Shown piece after piece: positions 1-8,310 of a stretch of 64,000 bases of DNA. Source of the DNA: Bog-532 sp963720945 (GTDB lineage: Bacteria > Actinomycetota > Actinomycetes > Streptosporangiales > Streptosporangiaceae); NCBI GenBank assembly GCA_963720945.1, contig CAVRHH010000029.1, positions 434,001 through 498,000 on the forward strand, given 5' to 3'. Below the pieces are notes generated by a model. That model ran no database searches. It was not told the DNA's origin and was given only the letters and a program-made list of their open reading frames with translations. Every line of letters begins with the position of its first letter. The first letter of the stretch is position 1. The translations under genes and the position numbers were made by a program.

Positions 1-1316
1 TCGGAAGAGCCGGCGTAACTGACGATCATGGATGCGCCGCTCGTGCGGGCATGACCTTTGGCCAGGAGGTGCCCGATGATCGCGGCATAGTCGGCCAGCG
101 CTGCGCCGTCAATGGAGTCCAGGGCGACAGTCCCTTTCATGTTCCTGAACTGACGCACGTAATACTGATGGTCGCCGACGGTCGTCCAGCCCAGCAACGG
201 GTCGCTCACCGTCTGCAATGCCTGCTGGTACTCGACCACCCGCTGGCCCTGGTGGGCGTGCCAGGCCGACTCACCGTGGACGTAACGGGCCAGAACTGAC
301 CGCCGCGCCTGCTTCAGCTGCAAGAACACAACGTCATCAGGGCTGCTGCCTTCGAGCAGCGCCACATACGCTCGGAGTCCGACGCTGCCGACGCCGACCA
401 CTTTGTGGGCGATATCGATCAGGGTGTAGCCCCCCAGAGCCCTTCGCCAGTGCGGAGCAAGGGTGCCCAGATAGTCATCGAGCCCCCGTGCAACCTGGTC
501 TGCCTCGGCGTAGCTGAGCCGGGTGATCAGCGGGAAGTCTTCAACAATGCGGCGTTGCCCATCCCGCTCGCTGGTGAACTTAGGGAGCGCCCGGTCGCTG
601 GTTCCCCGGCGTGCACGGGCCGCGGCCTGTTTGATCTCGGCCCGCAGTGACTTGTCCTTCGTGCTCTCATGCAGATGGTCGACGTCGAGGCGCTGGTAGG
701 ACCGGGCCAGCAGCGCGGTTGAGGCGAGATCCCGGACCTCTTCGCGGTATCCGGCGGCACATTGCAAGACCGCCGATTCACACTCCTGCTCGCTTGCGCC
801 ATTCTGGCGGCCTGCGACCCAGATACTCGCGACCAGCCGCCGGAGGTCCCACTCCCATCCGCCGGGGTGCGCCTCATCAAAGTCGTTCAGGTCAATGACG
901 AGGTCTCGTTCCGGGGAGGCGTAGAAGCCGAAGTTGCCCATATGCGAGTCACCGCAAATCACCGGAGTGATACCAGTGGACGGCAACCGGGCAACGTCCT
1001 CGGCCATAACGATCGCGGCACCGCGCATGAACCCATACGGTGAGGCGGCCATTCGCCCCACTCTCACCGGGATCAGCCAGTCGAGCCTGCCGCGATGCGA
1101 CTCGGTGATCAGCCGCACCGGGTCGGGCCGGTCGGCCGGCGCGGACCAGTCACCCAGGGAGCTGCGCGGAACCTGCCGCCGGAGCTCTTTGCCTATCCGG
1201 TACCGGTCGCGCCGCGACGTTGACCGCTGGCGTAGTGACGTAAAAGCTGCGCTATCGGCTGCGGCAAGGACGACGTGAGCGTGCGCAGGAACGCCTTCGC
1301 TGGTTGCCTGGACCAT
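1..1316 (-). CDS. DUF2252 family protein, 3' end cut by window edge
   Basis: The reverse strand is open from an ATG at 1316, with GGAGA about 6 nt upstream, to the window edge, giving about 438 residues without a stop. The C-terminus lies outside the window. The protein reads like DUF2252: ICGDSHMGNFGFYASPERD near residue 120, then VIDLNDFDEAHPGGWEWDLRR. This resembles the nucleotide and metal loops of aminoglycoside-phosphotransferase-like kinases. Later segments include KVVGVGSVGLRAYVALLEG and YYVRQFRNMKGTV. DUF2252 members are usually about 430-480 residues, so only a short tail should be missing. Its biochemical role is not established; a kinase-like fold is inferred from the family. Confidence 0.85.
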   Translation of the reverse strand, partial: MVQATSEGVPAHAHVVLAAADSAAFTSLRQRSTSRRDRYRIGKELRRQVPRSSLGDWSAPADRPDPVRLITESHRGRLDWLIPVRVGRMAASPYGFMRGAAIVMAEDVARLPSTGITPVICGDSHMGNFGFYASPERDLVIDLNDFDEAHPGGWEWDLRRLVASIWVAGRQNGASEQECESAVLQCAAGYREEVRDLASTALLARSYQRLDVDHLHESTKDKSLRAEIKQAAARARRGTSDRALPKFTSERDGQRRIVEDFPLITRLSYAEADQVARGLDDYLGTLAPHWRRALGGYTLIDIAHKVVGVGSVGLRAYVALLEGSSPDDVVFLQLKQARRSVLARYVHGESAWHAHQGQRVVEYQQALQTVSDPLLGWTTVGDHQYYVRQFRNMKGTVALDSIDGAALADYAAIIGHLLAKGHARTSGASMIVSYAGSS

Positions 1317-1502
1317 TGTCTTCTCCAACCTTGCGTGGCCGTATCCGGATGGCAGCATGCCGTGGCACCGAGCTGGCCAAGGCAGTTCCATCATCATCGG
1401 CCGATACTGGCCAGCTCGGCCAGGTCATCGCCCACCGCGCGGCATAGGCTCCGACTGGCTGCGCGCACATTCCGGCGGCGCGAACCGGGGCAGGAGGCAC
1501 CC

Positions 1503-2219
1503 ATGAGTCATCCTGGAGATCTGCTGCTGTCGGTCCGTGGTGAGGCACGGCAGACGGTATCTCCCGACTCGGCCACGGTGGCCGCCGCGATCGAGGTGCC
1601 GCGGGCATCGAAGACGGAGGCGCTGCGGGCGGCTGCCGCGGACCTGGACAGCCTCACCGCCGACCTTGCGGCGCAGGGCGGTGTCGCACTCGATGCCGGC
1701 ACCGGGCGGCGCCCGCTGACGTGGTCGGCGCGGTCGGCGACCACCCATGAGGAGCGCGTCCCGGACGGCAGGACCGGGCGTTACGAGCCAACCGGGCGGG
1801 TGACCGCGCTGGTAGAAGTCATGATCACCGTGCGGGACTTTGACCTCCTGGACGCGCTCGGGGACGTCCTGGCCACGCACGAAACGGTCAGCGTGCACCA
1901 GGTCATGTGGCACGTCGACTGGGACAATCCCGCCTGGCACGACACGCGGGCAGCGGCCATCCAGGCCGCCATCCGGAAGGGCCGCGATTACGCCGCCGCG
2001 CTCGGAGGGTCGCTGCGCAGCGTGCAGCACATAGCCGACGCCGGGCTCCTCGGCGGCGACAACGCTCAGCCCCGGTTCATGGGCGGCGTGGCGGCGCGGG
2101 CGTTCAGCCGGGGCGGCGAGGAATCCGGTACACCCTCACTTGATCCGGTTCCCCAGGAGCTGACCGCCATCGTCGAAGCCCGCCTCACCGCCGATGGCGT
2201 GACCTTGCCCGTGCCATAA
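1503..2219 (+). CDS. SIMPL domain (DUF541) protein
   Basis: This gene encodes 238 residues. ATG 1503 is chosen because GGCAGGAGG lies just upstream and the N-terminus then matches the family: LLLSVRGEARQTVSPDSATV is the usual first strand pair with its PDSA turn. The rest alternates helices and strands, as in SIMPL/DUF541 proteins. No signal peptide or membrane helix is visible, so it is probably cytoplasmic, unlike many secreted or periplasmic relatives. The molecular function of SIMPL proteins in actinomycetes is not known. It is divergent from the DUF2252 gene, with 186 nt between them that probably hold both promoters. Confidence 0.85.
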   Translation: MSHPGDLLLSVRGEARQTVSPDSATVAAAIEVPRASKTEALRAAAADLDSLTADLAAQGGVALDAGTGRRPLTWSARSATTHEERVPDGRTGRYEPTGRVTALVEVMITVRDFDLLDALGDVLATHETVSVHQVMWHVDWDNPAWHDTRAAAIQAAIRKGRDYAAALGGSLRSVQHIADAGLLGGDNAQPRFMGGVAARAFSRGGEESGTPSLDPVPQELTAIVEARLTADGVTLPVP

Positions 2220-2238
2220 CCCGCAGACGGGGCCGTGA

Positions 2239-2622
2239 TCATCGCCGGGTATCGGCGGGTATCGGCGGGGCCCATCCTGGCCGTGGGATGAGGCAGAAGG
2301 GATGACCGGCTGGATCGGCGTAGACGCCGTCGCCGTCGAGCTTCGCCGCGCCGAGCGCGAGGACGCGCGGGCCAGAGACGGCTACGTCCTCCACCATGAT
2401 GTCGAGGTGAAACTGTTGCGGCACGGCGGGGTCCGGCCACGTGGGCCGGCGGTGGCCGGGGGCGAGCTGGAACGCCAGGCCGGACGAGGAGTCATTGGCC
2501 GCGACAACGACCCAGTCGTCGCTCTGGTAGGTAATCGGCTGTCCTAGCAAGGCCGAGTAAAACTCAGCCAGGGCGCCGGGGTCGGGAGAGTCGAGGACCA
2601 CGTGATGCAGACGTCCGATCAT
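2239..2622 (-). CDS. VOC (glyoxalase/bleomycin-resistance) family protein
   Basis: The product is 127 residues, the size of a single VOC domain. It begins MIGRLHHVVLDSPDPGALAE, where the first HH supplies the usual metal-ligand His. It continues with FYSALLGQPI, FHLDIMVEDV and a closing YADPAGHPFCLIPRPG, a typical beta-alpha-beta-beta-beta pair. The pattern resembles actinobacterial VOC proteins of unknown substrate. It converges tightly on the SIMPL gene (19 nt between stops). The upstream side holds the repeat element at 2648-2880, so its promoter must lie in or next to that element. Confidence 0.85.
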   Translation of the reverse strand: MIGRLHHVVLDSPDPGALAEFYSALLGQPITYQSDDWVVVAANDSSSGLAFQLAPGHRRPTWPDPAVPQQFHLDIMVEDVAVSGPRVLALGAAKLDGDGVYADPAGHPFCLIPRPGWAPPIPADTRR

Positions 2623-2647
2623 GACGACGATGCTGCCACTCCGGCGT

Positions 2648-2880
2648 CTACGGGCAGAGAAACTGGCACATGGGCCAGCGTCGGTTTTTTATCTGACATT
2701 GCGTGATTTGGGTGACAGGATTCCGCTACGGGTACTGATGATGCGCTGGTGGCGGTGGGGCCCGGAAAACCGGCACACCATGCCCGTACACTTCAACCAC
2801 GCCCGCGAGAACCCGCGACACGCCCGAGACCGCCAACTTATAAACAGGCGCTGCCATGCGACCCAGAAGTCTGCCCATCG
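2648..2880. repeat. Dispersed MITE-like element, copy A
   Basis: This stretch of 233 bp is closely similar over its whole length to 59440-59679. The left end, CTACGGGCAGAGAAAC, pairs with the right end read in reverse (GATGGGCAGACTTCTGGG). The similarity continues inward through GGCCAGCGTCGG and GGCAGCGCC for about 45 bp, so the ends are long imperfect inverted repeats. The interior is nearly identical between copies (for example GGATTCCGCTACGGGTACTG). I recognise no transposase in it. The right terminus has drifted more than in copy B. Confidence 0.75.
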
Positions 2881-2910
2881 CGGCGGGGCTGGGCAGAGCA
2901 CGGCGGGCGG

Positions 2911-2934
2911 CTGAGCTTTTCATAGCTAGCTCAG
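2911..2934. promoter_or_regulatory. Inverted repeat upstream of ferric-reductase-like gene
   Basis: CTGAGCT and AGCTCAG form perfect 7-bp arms around a 10-nt AT-rich centre, between repeat copy A and the gene starting near 2998. It could be an operator or a short hairpin. No T-run follows, so a terminator is less likely. Confidence 0.3.
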
Positions 2935-2997
2935 AGGTTGACCGCAGCGGACACGAAATTTGCTAGGCGACAACGGTGACGTGACGTCAATCGCTTC

Positions 2998-4431
2998 GTG
3001 GCTGCGGCCTGCCCCGGCGCGGTCCGGCGCACCGGCCGGCGGTGCGGCGTGACCGCTTTCACGCAGGGGCGGCAGGCCCAGGCGGGCTGGGCCCCGGGCG
3101 CGCCGGTGAAACCTCCGGCCCGCGCCCATCCGGCTGCTGTCCTGGCCGTGATCGCGGCGGGCGGTCTCGCCGCGATCGCTTTGTGGTGGACCGGCACGCC
3201 CCCCATTCACGGGCTGGGTGACTGGCTGACCAACGCCGGGCGCCTTACCGGGCTCGCCTGCGGGTACGGCGTGGTGGTCCTTATCGCGCTGATGGCGCGG
3301 CTCCCGCCGCTCGAACGCGGTATCGGCGCTGACCGGCTGGCGCGCTGGCACGCGATGGGCGGCCGCTACATCGTCAGCCTGGTGGTCGTGCACGCGCTGC
3401 TCATCACCTGGGGCTACGCGGTGACCGCGCATACCAACGTGATCAGCCAGACGAAGACGCTGCTGGTGAGCTACCCGGACGTGCTCGCGGCGACGTTCGG
3501 CGGCCTGATGCTGGTCGGGGTCGGGATCAGCTCCGCGCGCGCCGCGCGCCGGCGCCTCCGTTACGAGACGTGGTACTACCTGCACTTCTATACCTACCTG
3601 GCGGTCGCGCTGGCGTTCAGCCATCAGTTCGCGATTGGCGCCGAGTTCATCTCGAACCTCGGCGCCCGGGTCGTCTGGGGCAGCATGTACGCGGGCGTGG
3701 CCGCCGCGATCGGCTGGTACCGGTTCGTCACGCCGGCCCGCCAGGCGGCGCGGCACCGGCTGCGCGTGCTGTCGGTCCAGCCGGAAGGACCGGGCATCGT
3801 CAGCATCGTGATCACCGGCCGGCATCTGGACGAGCTGCGCGCCGAAGCCGGGCAGTTCCTCCGGTGGCGGTTCCTGACCCGGGGCCTGTGGTGGACGTCC
3901 CTGCCGTATTCACTGTCCGCGCCGCCCCTGCCGGACCGGCTGCGCATCACCGCCAAGGAATCCGGCGGGCACAGCCAGGCCCTGGCGACGCTGCGGCCCG
4001 GGACCCGGGTGCTCGCCGAAGGGCCGTACGGCGCGCTCACCGCCGGGGCCCGGCGGCAGCGCAAGGTGCTGCTGATCGCCGGCGGCGTCGGCATCATGCC
4101 GCTGCGTGCGCTGTTCCAGGCGATTCCGGCCGGGCCCGGCGATCTGGGGCTCATCTACCGGGTCAGCCGCGACAGTGACGTGGTGTTCCGCCGTGAGCTC
4201 GAACAGCTCGCCCGGCAGCGCGGCGCGCAGCTGTGGATCATCAGCGGCCGCCGCGCCGACCTCGGCGGGGATCCGCTGACCCCGGCGGCGCTCATCGCGA
4301 ACATCCCCGACCTGGCCCATCACGACGTCTATCTGTGCGGGCCGCCCGGCATGACCGCCGCCGTCACGCAAGCGCTGCGAGCCGCCCGCGTGCCAGCGCG
4401 GCAGATCCACCACGAATCCTTCGAGTTCTGA
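2998..4431 (+). CDS. Ferric-reductase-like transmembrane flavoprotein (NAD(P)H oxidoreductase)
   Basis: The product is 477 residues from GTG 2998. GTG 3049 (VTAFTQGRQAQ) is also possible and neither has a strong ribosome site. An N-terminal membrane part of about six helices (residues 45-235) carries His residues in WHAMGGRYIVSLVVVHALL and YYLHFYTYLAVALAFSHQF, placed like the haem ligands of the ferric-reductase family. An FAD-binding barrel follows (SLPYSLSAPP near residue 303), then an NAD(P) domain (LLIAGGVGIMPLRALF; closing YLCGPPGMTAAV). It should pass electrons from NAD(P)H through FAD and haem across the membrane. The FMN-binding protein 23 nt downstream is a likely electron acceptor. 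Substrate and direction are inferred. Confidence 0.85.
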   Translation: MAAACPGAVRRTGRRCGVTAFTQGRQAQAGWAPGAPVKPPARAHPAAVLAVIAAGGLAAIALWWTGTPPIHGLGDWLTNAGRLTGLACGYGVVVLIALMARLPPLERGIGADRLARWHAMGGRYIVSLVVVHALLITWGYAVTAHTNVISQTKTLLVSYPDVLAATFGGLMLVGVGISSARAARRRLRYETWYYLHFYTYLAVALAFSHQFAIGAEFISNLGARVVWGSMYAGVAAAIGWYRFVTPARQAARHRLRVLSVQPEGPGIVSIVITGRHLDELRAEAGQFLRWRFLTRGLWWTSLPYSLSAPPLPDRLRITAKESGGHSQALATLRPGTRVLAEGPYGALTAGARRQRKVLLIAGGVGIMPLRALFQAIPAGPGDLGLIYRVSRDSDVVFRRELEQLARQRGAQLWIISGRRADLGGDPLTPAALIANIPDLAHHDVYLCGPPGMTAAVTQALRAARVPARQIHHESFEF

Positions 4432-4454
4432 CCGCCCGGAAGGCACTGTCCGCC

Positions 4455-4960
4455 ATGCGCCGCATCATCCTCGCGATCGTCAGCACGACCGCCGCCCTGG
4501 TCTTCCTGCTGACCTTCAAGACGCACAGCGTCGGCTCCCTCACCGCGCCGCCGGCCGCGGTCGGCACGCCCAGCGCCAGTGCGGGCGGCGGTTCGGGCAC
4601 ATCAGGCGGGACGGGCACGAGCAGCGGGGCCTCCCCCACCCCCAGCAGCACGGGGCGCTGGCACGGGGCGCCGGCACCACGTCGACGAAGACGGTGACCG
4701 GCGCGGCGGCCGACACCATGTACGGGCCCGTCCAGGTGCAGATCACGGTCAAGAACGGCAAGCTCACCGCCGCTGACGCCACCGTCTATCCCACCGAAAC
4801 GCCACGTGACGCACAAATCAACGCCTACGCCATCCCGCAGCTCGAGCAGGAGACCGTCGCCGCCGGCAACGCGAAGATCAACGCGGTCTCCGGCGCCACC
4901 TACACCTCCAACGGCTACATCGCCTCGCTGCAGAGCGCCCTGGACAAGGCGGGCATCTGA
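4455..4960 (+). CDS. FMN-binding domain protein (RnfG/NosR-like), frameshifted
   Basis: The N-terminal part from ATG 4455 has one membrane or signal helix (RRIILAIVSTTAALVFLLTF) and a Gly/Ser/Thr-rich linker, then runs out of frame to a stop at 4697. The FMN-binding domain continues in the -1 frame from about 4640 to 4960: DTMYGPVQVQITVKNGKL through AVSGATYTSNGYIASLQSAL. SGATYTS matches the site where ApbE flavin transferases attach FMN to Thr in this family. Both frames are intact either side of a C-rich run (4630-4645), so one base is missing there or the ribosome slips. Placed after the ferric-reductase-like gene, it probably carries electrons outside the membrane. No apbE is visible here. 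Confidence 0.75.
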
Positions 4961-5032
4961 TCTGAGCAAGCGGGTCTGGAGCATGGTGGGCGCCGGTGAC
5001 CTGCACTCCCAGACGGCGAGCCCGCGGCCGCC

Positions 5033-5368
5033 TTACCCCATGGGCGAGCCGAAGCGGATGACGTTACCGTCAGGGTCGACAACGGCGCCTTCGTGCTGGC
5101 CCCATTCCGTGTCCTGCGGTGAATGAACCTCGGCGCCTGCGGAGCGCCACGCCGCCGCCAGGTCGTCGGCGTCGTTGACGAAGAGGTACGCCGAGCTAGT
5201 GTGGCGGTCGTCCTCGGGCGCGACACCAAGGTGGATCTCAATGCCGCCGCGGGAGGCGTAGCCGTAGCCGCCTCCTGCGTACGCGCGGACGGTGAAGCCG
5301 AGTCGCTGGTAGTGCTCCATCGCCGCATCGAGGTCATGGACGGCAAAGATCGGCGCTATACGTTCCAT
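5033..5368 (-). CDS. VOC (glyoxalase/bleomycin-resistance) family protein
   Basis: The product is 111 residues. ATG 5368 is preferred over earlier in-frame starts because GAGG lies about 8 nt upstream and the protein then begins directly with the domain (MERIAPIFAVHDLDAAMEHY). Bleomycin-resistance-like features are GFTVRAYAGGGYGYASRGGIEIHLG, the partner strand SAYLFVNDADDLAAAW, and the closing DPDGNVIRFGSP with a Glu/Asp-rich metal or ligand edge. The substrate is unknown. It lies alone between the FMN-binding gene and the small peptide gene and is not visibly part of an operon. Confidence 0.85.
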   Translation of the reverse strand: MERIAPIFAVHDLDAAMEHYQRLGFTVRAYAGGGYGYASRGGIEIHLGVAPEDDRHTSSAYLFVNDADDLAAAWRSAGAEVHSPQDTEWGQHEGAVVDPDGNVIRFGSPMG

Positions 5369-5640
5369 GGTGTCAGCCTCGCATAGGACGGGCGTGCGCC
5401 CAGGCGATGGACGCCGCGGGCATCCCTGCCGCTCCGGCATGACAGGCTGACCAGCCACCTATCCGGCTGCCCATGAACGATGCCTGAATGCACGCCGGAT
5501 AAGTTCTCGCGATGCGGCGATATGGGTTCGGGCCTCGTAGTCAACACAAATAAGGGAGAAAGCCCGCAGAAATAGAGCCGGTAATTTCACTTTCGCAGGG
5601 CCGGGAAACCGGCGAAGTAACCACGAAAGGAAATGCCAGA

Positions 5641-5793
5641 ATGAGTTTCCGTTCACCTCTCCCCAAGCCGCAGCCGGTGCACGTGCACAGCAAGCCGGCG
5701 CCGAAGAAGGCCGCACCGAAGGATGTCAGCCATCTGAGCTCTGGCCGCACAGGCAGGATCGCGAGATACTCCAGGAAGGGTGATTCACCATGA
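5641..5793 (+). CDS. Small basic Pro/Lys-rich protein, unknown function
   Basis: A 50-residue reading frame opens at ATG 5641 with AAAGGAAA 7-8 nt upstream, one of the clearest ribosome sites in the region. The product begins MSFRSPLPKPQPVHVHSKPA, is rich in Pro, Lys, Arg and His, has no hydrophobic stretch and looks disordered. It is preceded by a relatively AT-rich leader (5520-5640) that could hold its promoter and 5' UTR. Its stop overlaps a 16-codon frame (5790-5840) in ATGA fashion. The MFS exporter starts 118 nt downstream on the same strand. I recognise no family. Options are a small nucleic-acid-binding protein or a peptide linked to the exporter. Confidence 0.5.
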   Translation: MSFRSPLPKPQPVHVHSKPAPKKAAPKDVSHLSSGRTGRIARYSRKGDSP

Positions 5794-5910
5794 CCGGGGA
5801 TCGATCGAGGATCGGAAGGTCGCCGAGACCGATGTCGTGACCAGGCTCAGCCGCCCAAGTGGCAGCCCGGCCTGAGCGCAGGCGTCGGCGTCTTCGTAGG
5901 GGGAAACGCC

Positions 5911-7497
5911 ATGAGCGTCAGCAGCACCACCGGCGGCCGATCGCGGAGCCTGATCCTGACGGCGATGATCTTCGCGGTCGCGATGACGTTCATCGACCAG
6001 ACGATCGTGTCGATCGCCGCGCCCACGATTCAGCATGACCTGGGCCTGTCCAGTAGCGGCATGCAGTGGGCCATCAACGCCTACCTGCTGACGCTGGCGG
6101 CGCTGTTCGCCTTCGGCGGCCGGCTGGCCAACACGGTCGGGCACCGCAGGATGGTCGTGCTGGGGGTGGTCATCTTCGCGGGGGCGTCGGCGCTGTGCGG
6201 CGCGACGCCGGCCGGGGGTGCGGCGGAGGCGTGGCTGGTGGCGTTCCGGGCGGTGCAGGGCGTGGGCGGGGCGATCATGTTCCCGGCCGCGATCGCCATC
6301 GTGGTGGAGACGTTCGATCTGCGCTCGCGGGGCCGGGCGCTCGCGCTGTTCTTCGGTATCGCGGGAGGGCTGACCGCGATCGGCCCGATCGCCGGCGGGT
6401 ACCTGATCCAGTGGACCTGGCGGGCGATCTTCTGGATCAACATCCCGGTCGCCCTGATCGCGCTGGCGCTGATCGCCATCTCCAAGCCGCCGGACGAATC
6501 CCGGCCCGCGCCGATGGATTACCGCGGCCTGGTCCTGATCGCCGGCGGGGTGGGGCTGAGCGTGTTCGGGTTCCAGCAGTCGGCCCTGTGGGGCTGGGGC
6601 AACCCGGCCATCGAGGTGTGCATCGCCGCGGGCGTGATCCTGCTGATCGTGTTCGGCGCCGTCGAGCTGCGGACCGAATCGCCGCTGATGAACGTGCGCA
6701 TCTTCGCCAATCGGCCGTTCTTGGTGGAGAACATCATCCTGGGGATCGCGATGATGGCGTTCATCCCAGTGTTCTTCTTCGCCAGCATCTACGGGCAGAT
6801 CGCGCTGGCCGAGAAGGCCACCACGTCCAGCCTGCTCATCTTGTACTTCTTCCTCGGGTTCGTGGTCTGCGCGCAGATCGGCGGCCGGATGCTGGACCGG
6901 ATCGGGGCCAAGCGGCCGGTGGTGCTCGGCTGCGCCCTGGCCACCGCCGGCTTCGCGCTGTGGGCCGGGAAGGTCACCGACCTGCACGCCGGCCCCCAGG
7001 TGATCTGGATCGTCATGGCCGGGGCCGGGATGGGGCTGATGCTCGGCCAGGCCAACACCGACGCGATCAACCGCGCCTCCCGGTACTCCTACGGCGAGGC
7101 CACCGGCATCACCCAGACCGTCCGCAACTACGGCGCCAGCCTCGGCTTCGCCATCCTGGGCACGGTCCTGATCACCGAATTCCGGTCCCGGATCACCGCC
7201 TCGCTCACCGGACAGGGGCTCCCCGGGCCGGCTGCCTCAGCCGAGGCAGCCAAGATCGCCCAGCTGCAGGGCGGCAGCAGCAACATCACCGCCATCCCGG
7301 CGTTCATTCGCGCCGACTTCGCCACCGCCACCCGCGACGTGCTCTACGGGATGGCCATCGTCATGGCCGCCGCCGCCCTGGTCGCGCTGCGCGGCCTCAA
7401 GGGCGGCGTCCAGGAAGACACCGAGCGCGTGGTGGCGGCCGCCGGCGCCGAGGCGCCCAGCAAGGACCCAGGCGCCAATGTACCCCGACGCAGGTAA
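5911..7497 (+). CDS. MFS drug/proton antiporter, DHA2 (EmrB/QacA-like) family
   Basis: This gene encodes 528 residues from ATG 5911 with GGGGGAAA just upstream. Helix 1 carries FIDQTIVSIAAPTIQHDLGL, the DHA2 hallmark D-x-T-I-V-x-x-A. The loop GGRLANTVGHRRMV is motif A with Asn in place of the usual Asp, and GPIAGGYLIQWTWRAIFWIN contains motif C. The length and hydrophobicity fit 14 membrane helices. The C-terminal 30 residues are cytoplasmic and charged. It should export small hydrophobic or cationic compounds against protons; the substrate cannot be read from sequence. Two small genes follow at 12 and 23 nt spacing, so an operon 5911-8252 is likely. Confidence 0.92.
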   Translation: MSVSSTTGGRSRSLILTAMIFAVAMTFIDQTIVSIAAPTIQHDLGLSSSGMQWAINAYLLTLAALFAFGGRLANTVGHRRMVVLGVVIFAGASALCGATPAGGAAEAWLVAFRAVQGVGGAIMFPAAIAIVVETFDLRSRGRALALFFGIAGGLTAIGPIAGGYLIQWTWRAIFWINIPVALIALALIAISKPPDESRPAPMDYRGLVLIAGGVGLSVFGFQQSALWGWGNPAIEVCIAAGVILLIVFGAVELRTESPLMNVRIFANRPFLVENIILGIAMMAFIPVFFFASIYGQIALAEKATTSSLLILYFFLGFVVCAQIGGRMLDRIGAKRPVVLGCALATAGFALWAGKVTDLHAGPQVIWIVMAGAGMGLMLGQANTDAINRASRYSYGEATGITQTVRNYGASLGFAILGTVLITEFRSRITASLTGQGLPGPAASAEAAKIAQLQGGSSNITAIPAFIRADFATATRDVLYGMAIVMAAAALVALRGLKGGVQEDTERVVAAAGAEAPSKDPGANVPRRR

Positions 7498-7509
7498 GGG
7501 AGACCCGGC

Positions 7510-7809
7510 ATGCCTACCGTGACAGTACAAGGATCCGTCACCTTGCAGCAGGCCGCGACGGCGCTGCAAGACAAACTCGGCAGCCACTACGAGGTAACCA
7601 CGCACGGCAGCGGTACCCAGGAGGCACTGAAGGTAAAGCAGTCGGCGGCTTCGACCGCCACCGTGCACCTGGACCAGGACGGGAACGCCACCACGTTCCA
7701 CGTCCACGGCGGCGGCCTGGTCATCTCGCGCATGGTCAACGAGTTCGGCATCGCCAAGAAGGTAGCCGCGGCGATCAATGAAGCCTTCACCACCCATCCC
7801 GCCAGCTGA
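7510..7809 (+). CDS. Small conserved-looking hypothetical protein in MFS operon
   Basis: The product is 99 residues, with AAGGGAGA 8 nt before the ATG and only 12 nt from the exporter stop. It begins MPTVTVQGSVTLQQAATALQ and continues with short strands and a C-terminal helix (VNEFGIAKKVAAAINEAF). The pattern TVHLDQDGNATTFHVHGGGL suggests a small alpha/beta domain. There is no signal peptide or Cys. I do not recognise a named family. Tight spacing places it with the MFS exporter and the downstream monooxygenase-like gene. Confidence 0.75.
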   Translation: MPTVTVQGSVTLQQAATALQDKLGSHYEVTTHGSGTQEALKVKQSAASTATVHLDQDGNATTFHVHGGGLVISRMVNEFGIAKKVAAAINEAFTTHPAS

Positions 7810-7832
7810 CGGCTGCGCCGAAGGAGATCGTC

Positions 7833-8252
7833 ATGCCCGTCATCGTCGTGACCCGGCTGCGGCTGAGGGACCCCGCGCTCCTGGATGAGTTCTTCACCGA
7901 TGCCGTCGCCGCGATCGAGCAGGCGCAGAAGTCGGACGGCAACCTCGGTGCCGACGCGCTGGCCGACGCGAACAACGCCTGGTGGAGCGTCAGCGCCTGG
8001 CAAGACCGTCGCTCGATGCAGGCCTTTGTGGACAGGGAGCCGCACCTGGGCATCGAGAAACACCTCGATCATTTCTGCGACGAGGCGACGTTCGTCGACT
8101 GGGAGCAGGGCAGCCCCGGCCTGCCGGACTGGCAGACGAGCTGGCGCCACCTCTCCGCCGACGGCAAGGCGGCAGAGCTCACGCACCCTTCAGCCGCCAA
8201 CCAGACTCGTGATTTCCCCCCGCCAGTCGAGCCACCTCCCAGCGTCTCCTGA
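7833..8252 (+). CDS. Antibiotic-biosynthesis-monooxygenase-like (ABM fold) protein
   Basis: The product is 139 residues with an AAGGAGATC ribosome site 7 nt before the ATG. VIVVTRLRLRDPALLDEFFTDAVAAIEQ, then AWWSVSAWQDRRSMQAFVDRE, is the strand-helix-strand order of dimeric alpha-beta barrel (ABM/DUF3291-like) proteins, including the SAW-W pattern on the central strand. The tail from about residue 100 (after DFCDEATFVDWEQ) is polar and Pro-rich. Such proteins range from haem- or cofactor-free monooxygenases to proteins of unknown role. Being last in the exporter operon, it may act on the exported compound, but that is inference. Confidence 0.7.
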   Translation: MPVIVVTRLRLRDPALLDEFFTDAVAAIEQAQKSDGNLGADALADANNAWWSVSAWQDRRSMQAFVDREPHLGIEKHLDHFCDEATFVDWEQGSPGLPDWQTSWRHLSADGKAAELTHPSAANQTRDFPPPVEPPPSVS

Positions 8253-8310
8253 AGCAGCCAGCCAGAGCCACTAGCCCGGGCTGACCTGCCGCCGCGGAAC
8301 GACACGGGCT

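Noticed and set aside
2665..2900. Conserved-looking protein frame inside the repeat element, shared by both copies
   Set aside because: The opening ATG of copy B is out of frame in copy A, substitutions are not mainly silent, and the inverted ends explain the conservation.
5520..5640. Riboswitch in the leader of the small peptide gene
   Set aside because: Short GC helices are present (around GCCGGGAAACCGGC), but no known riboswitch core could be matched.
5785..6987. Long reverse-strand frame opposite the MFS exporter
   Set aside because: Composition is that of a GC-rich shadow (His/Asp/Arg/Gln-rich) with no family resemblance. The same applies to long frames opposite phaC, fixC, uvrA, the carboxylases and the ABC exporter.
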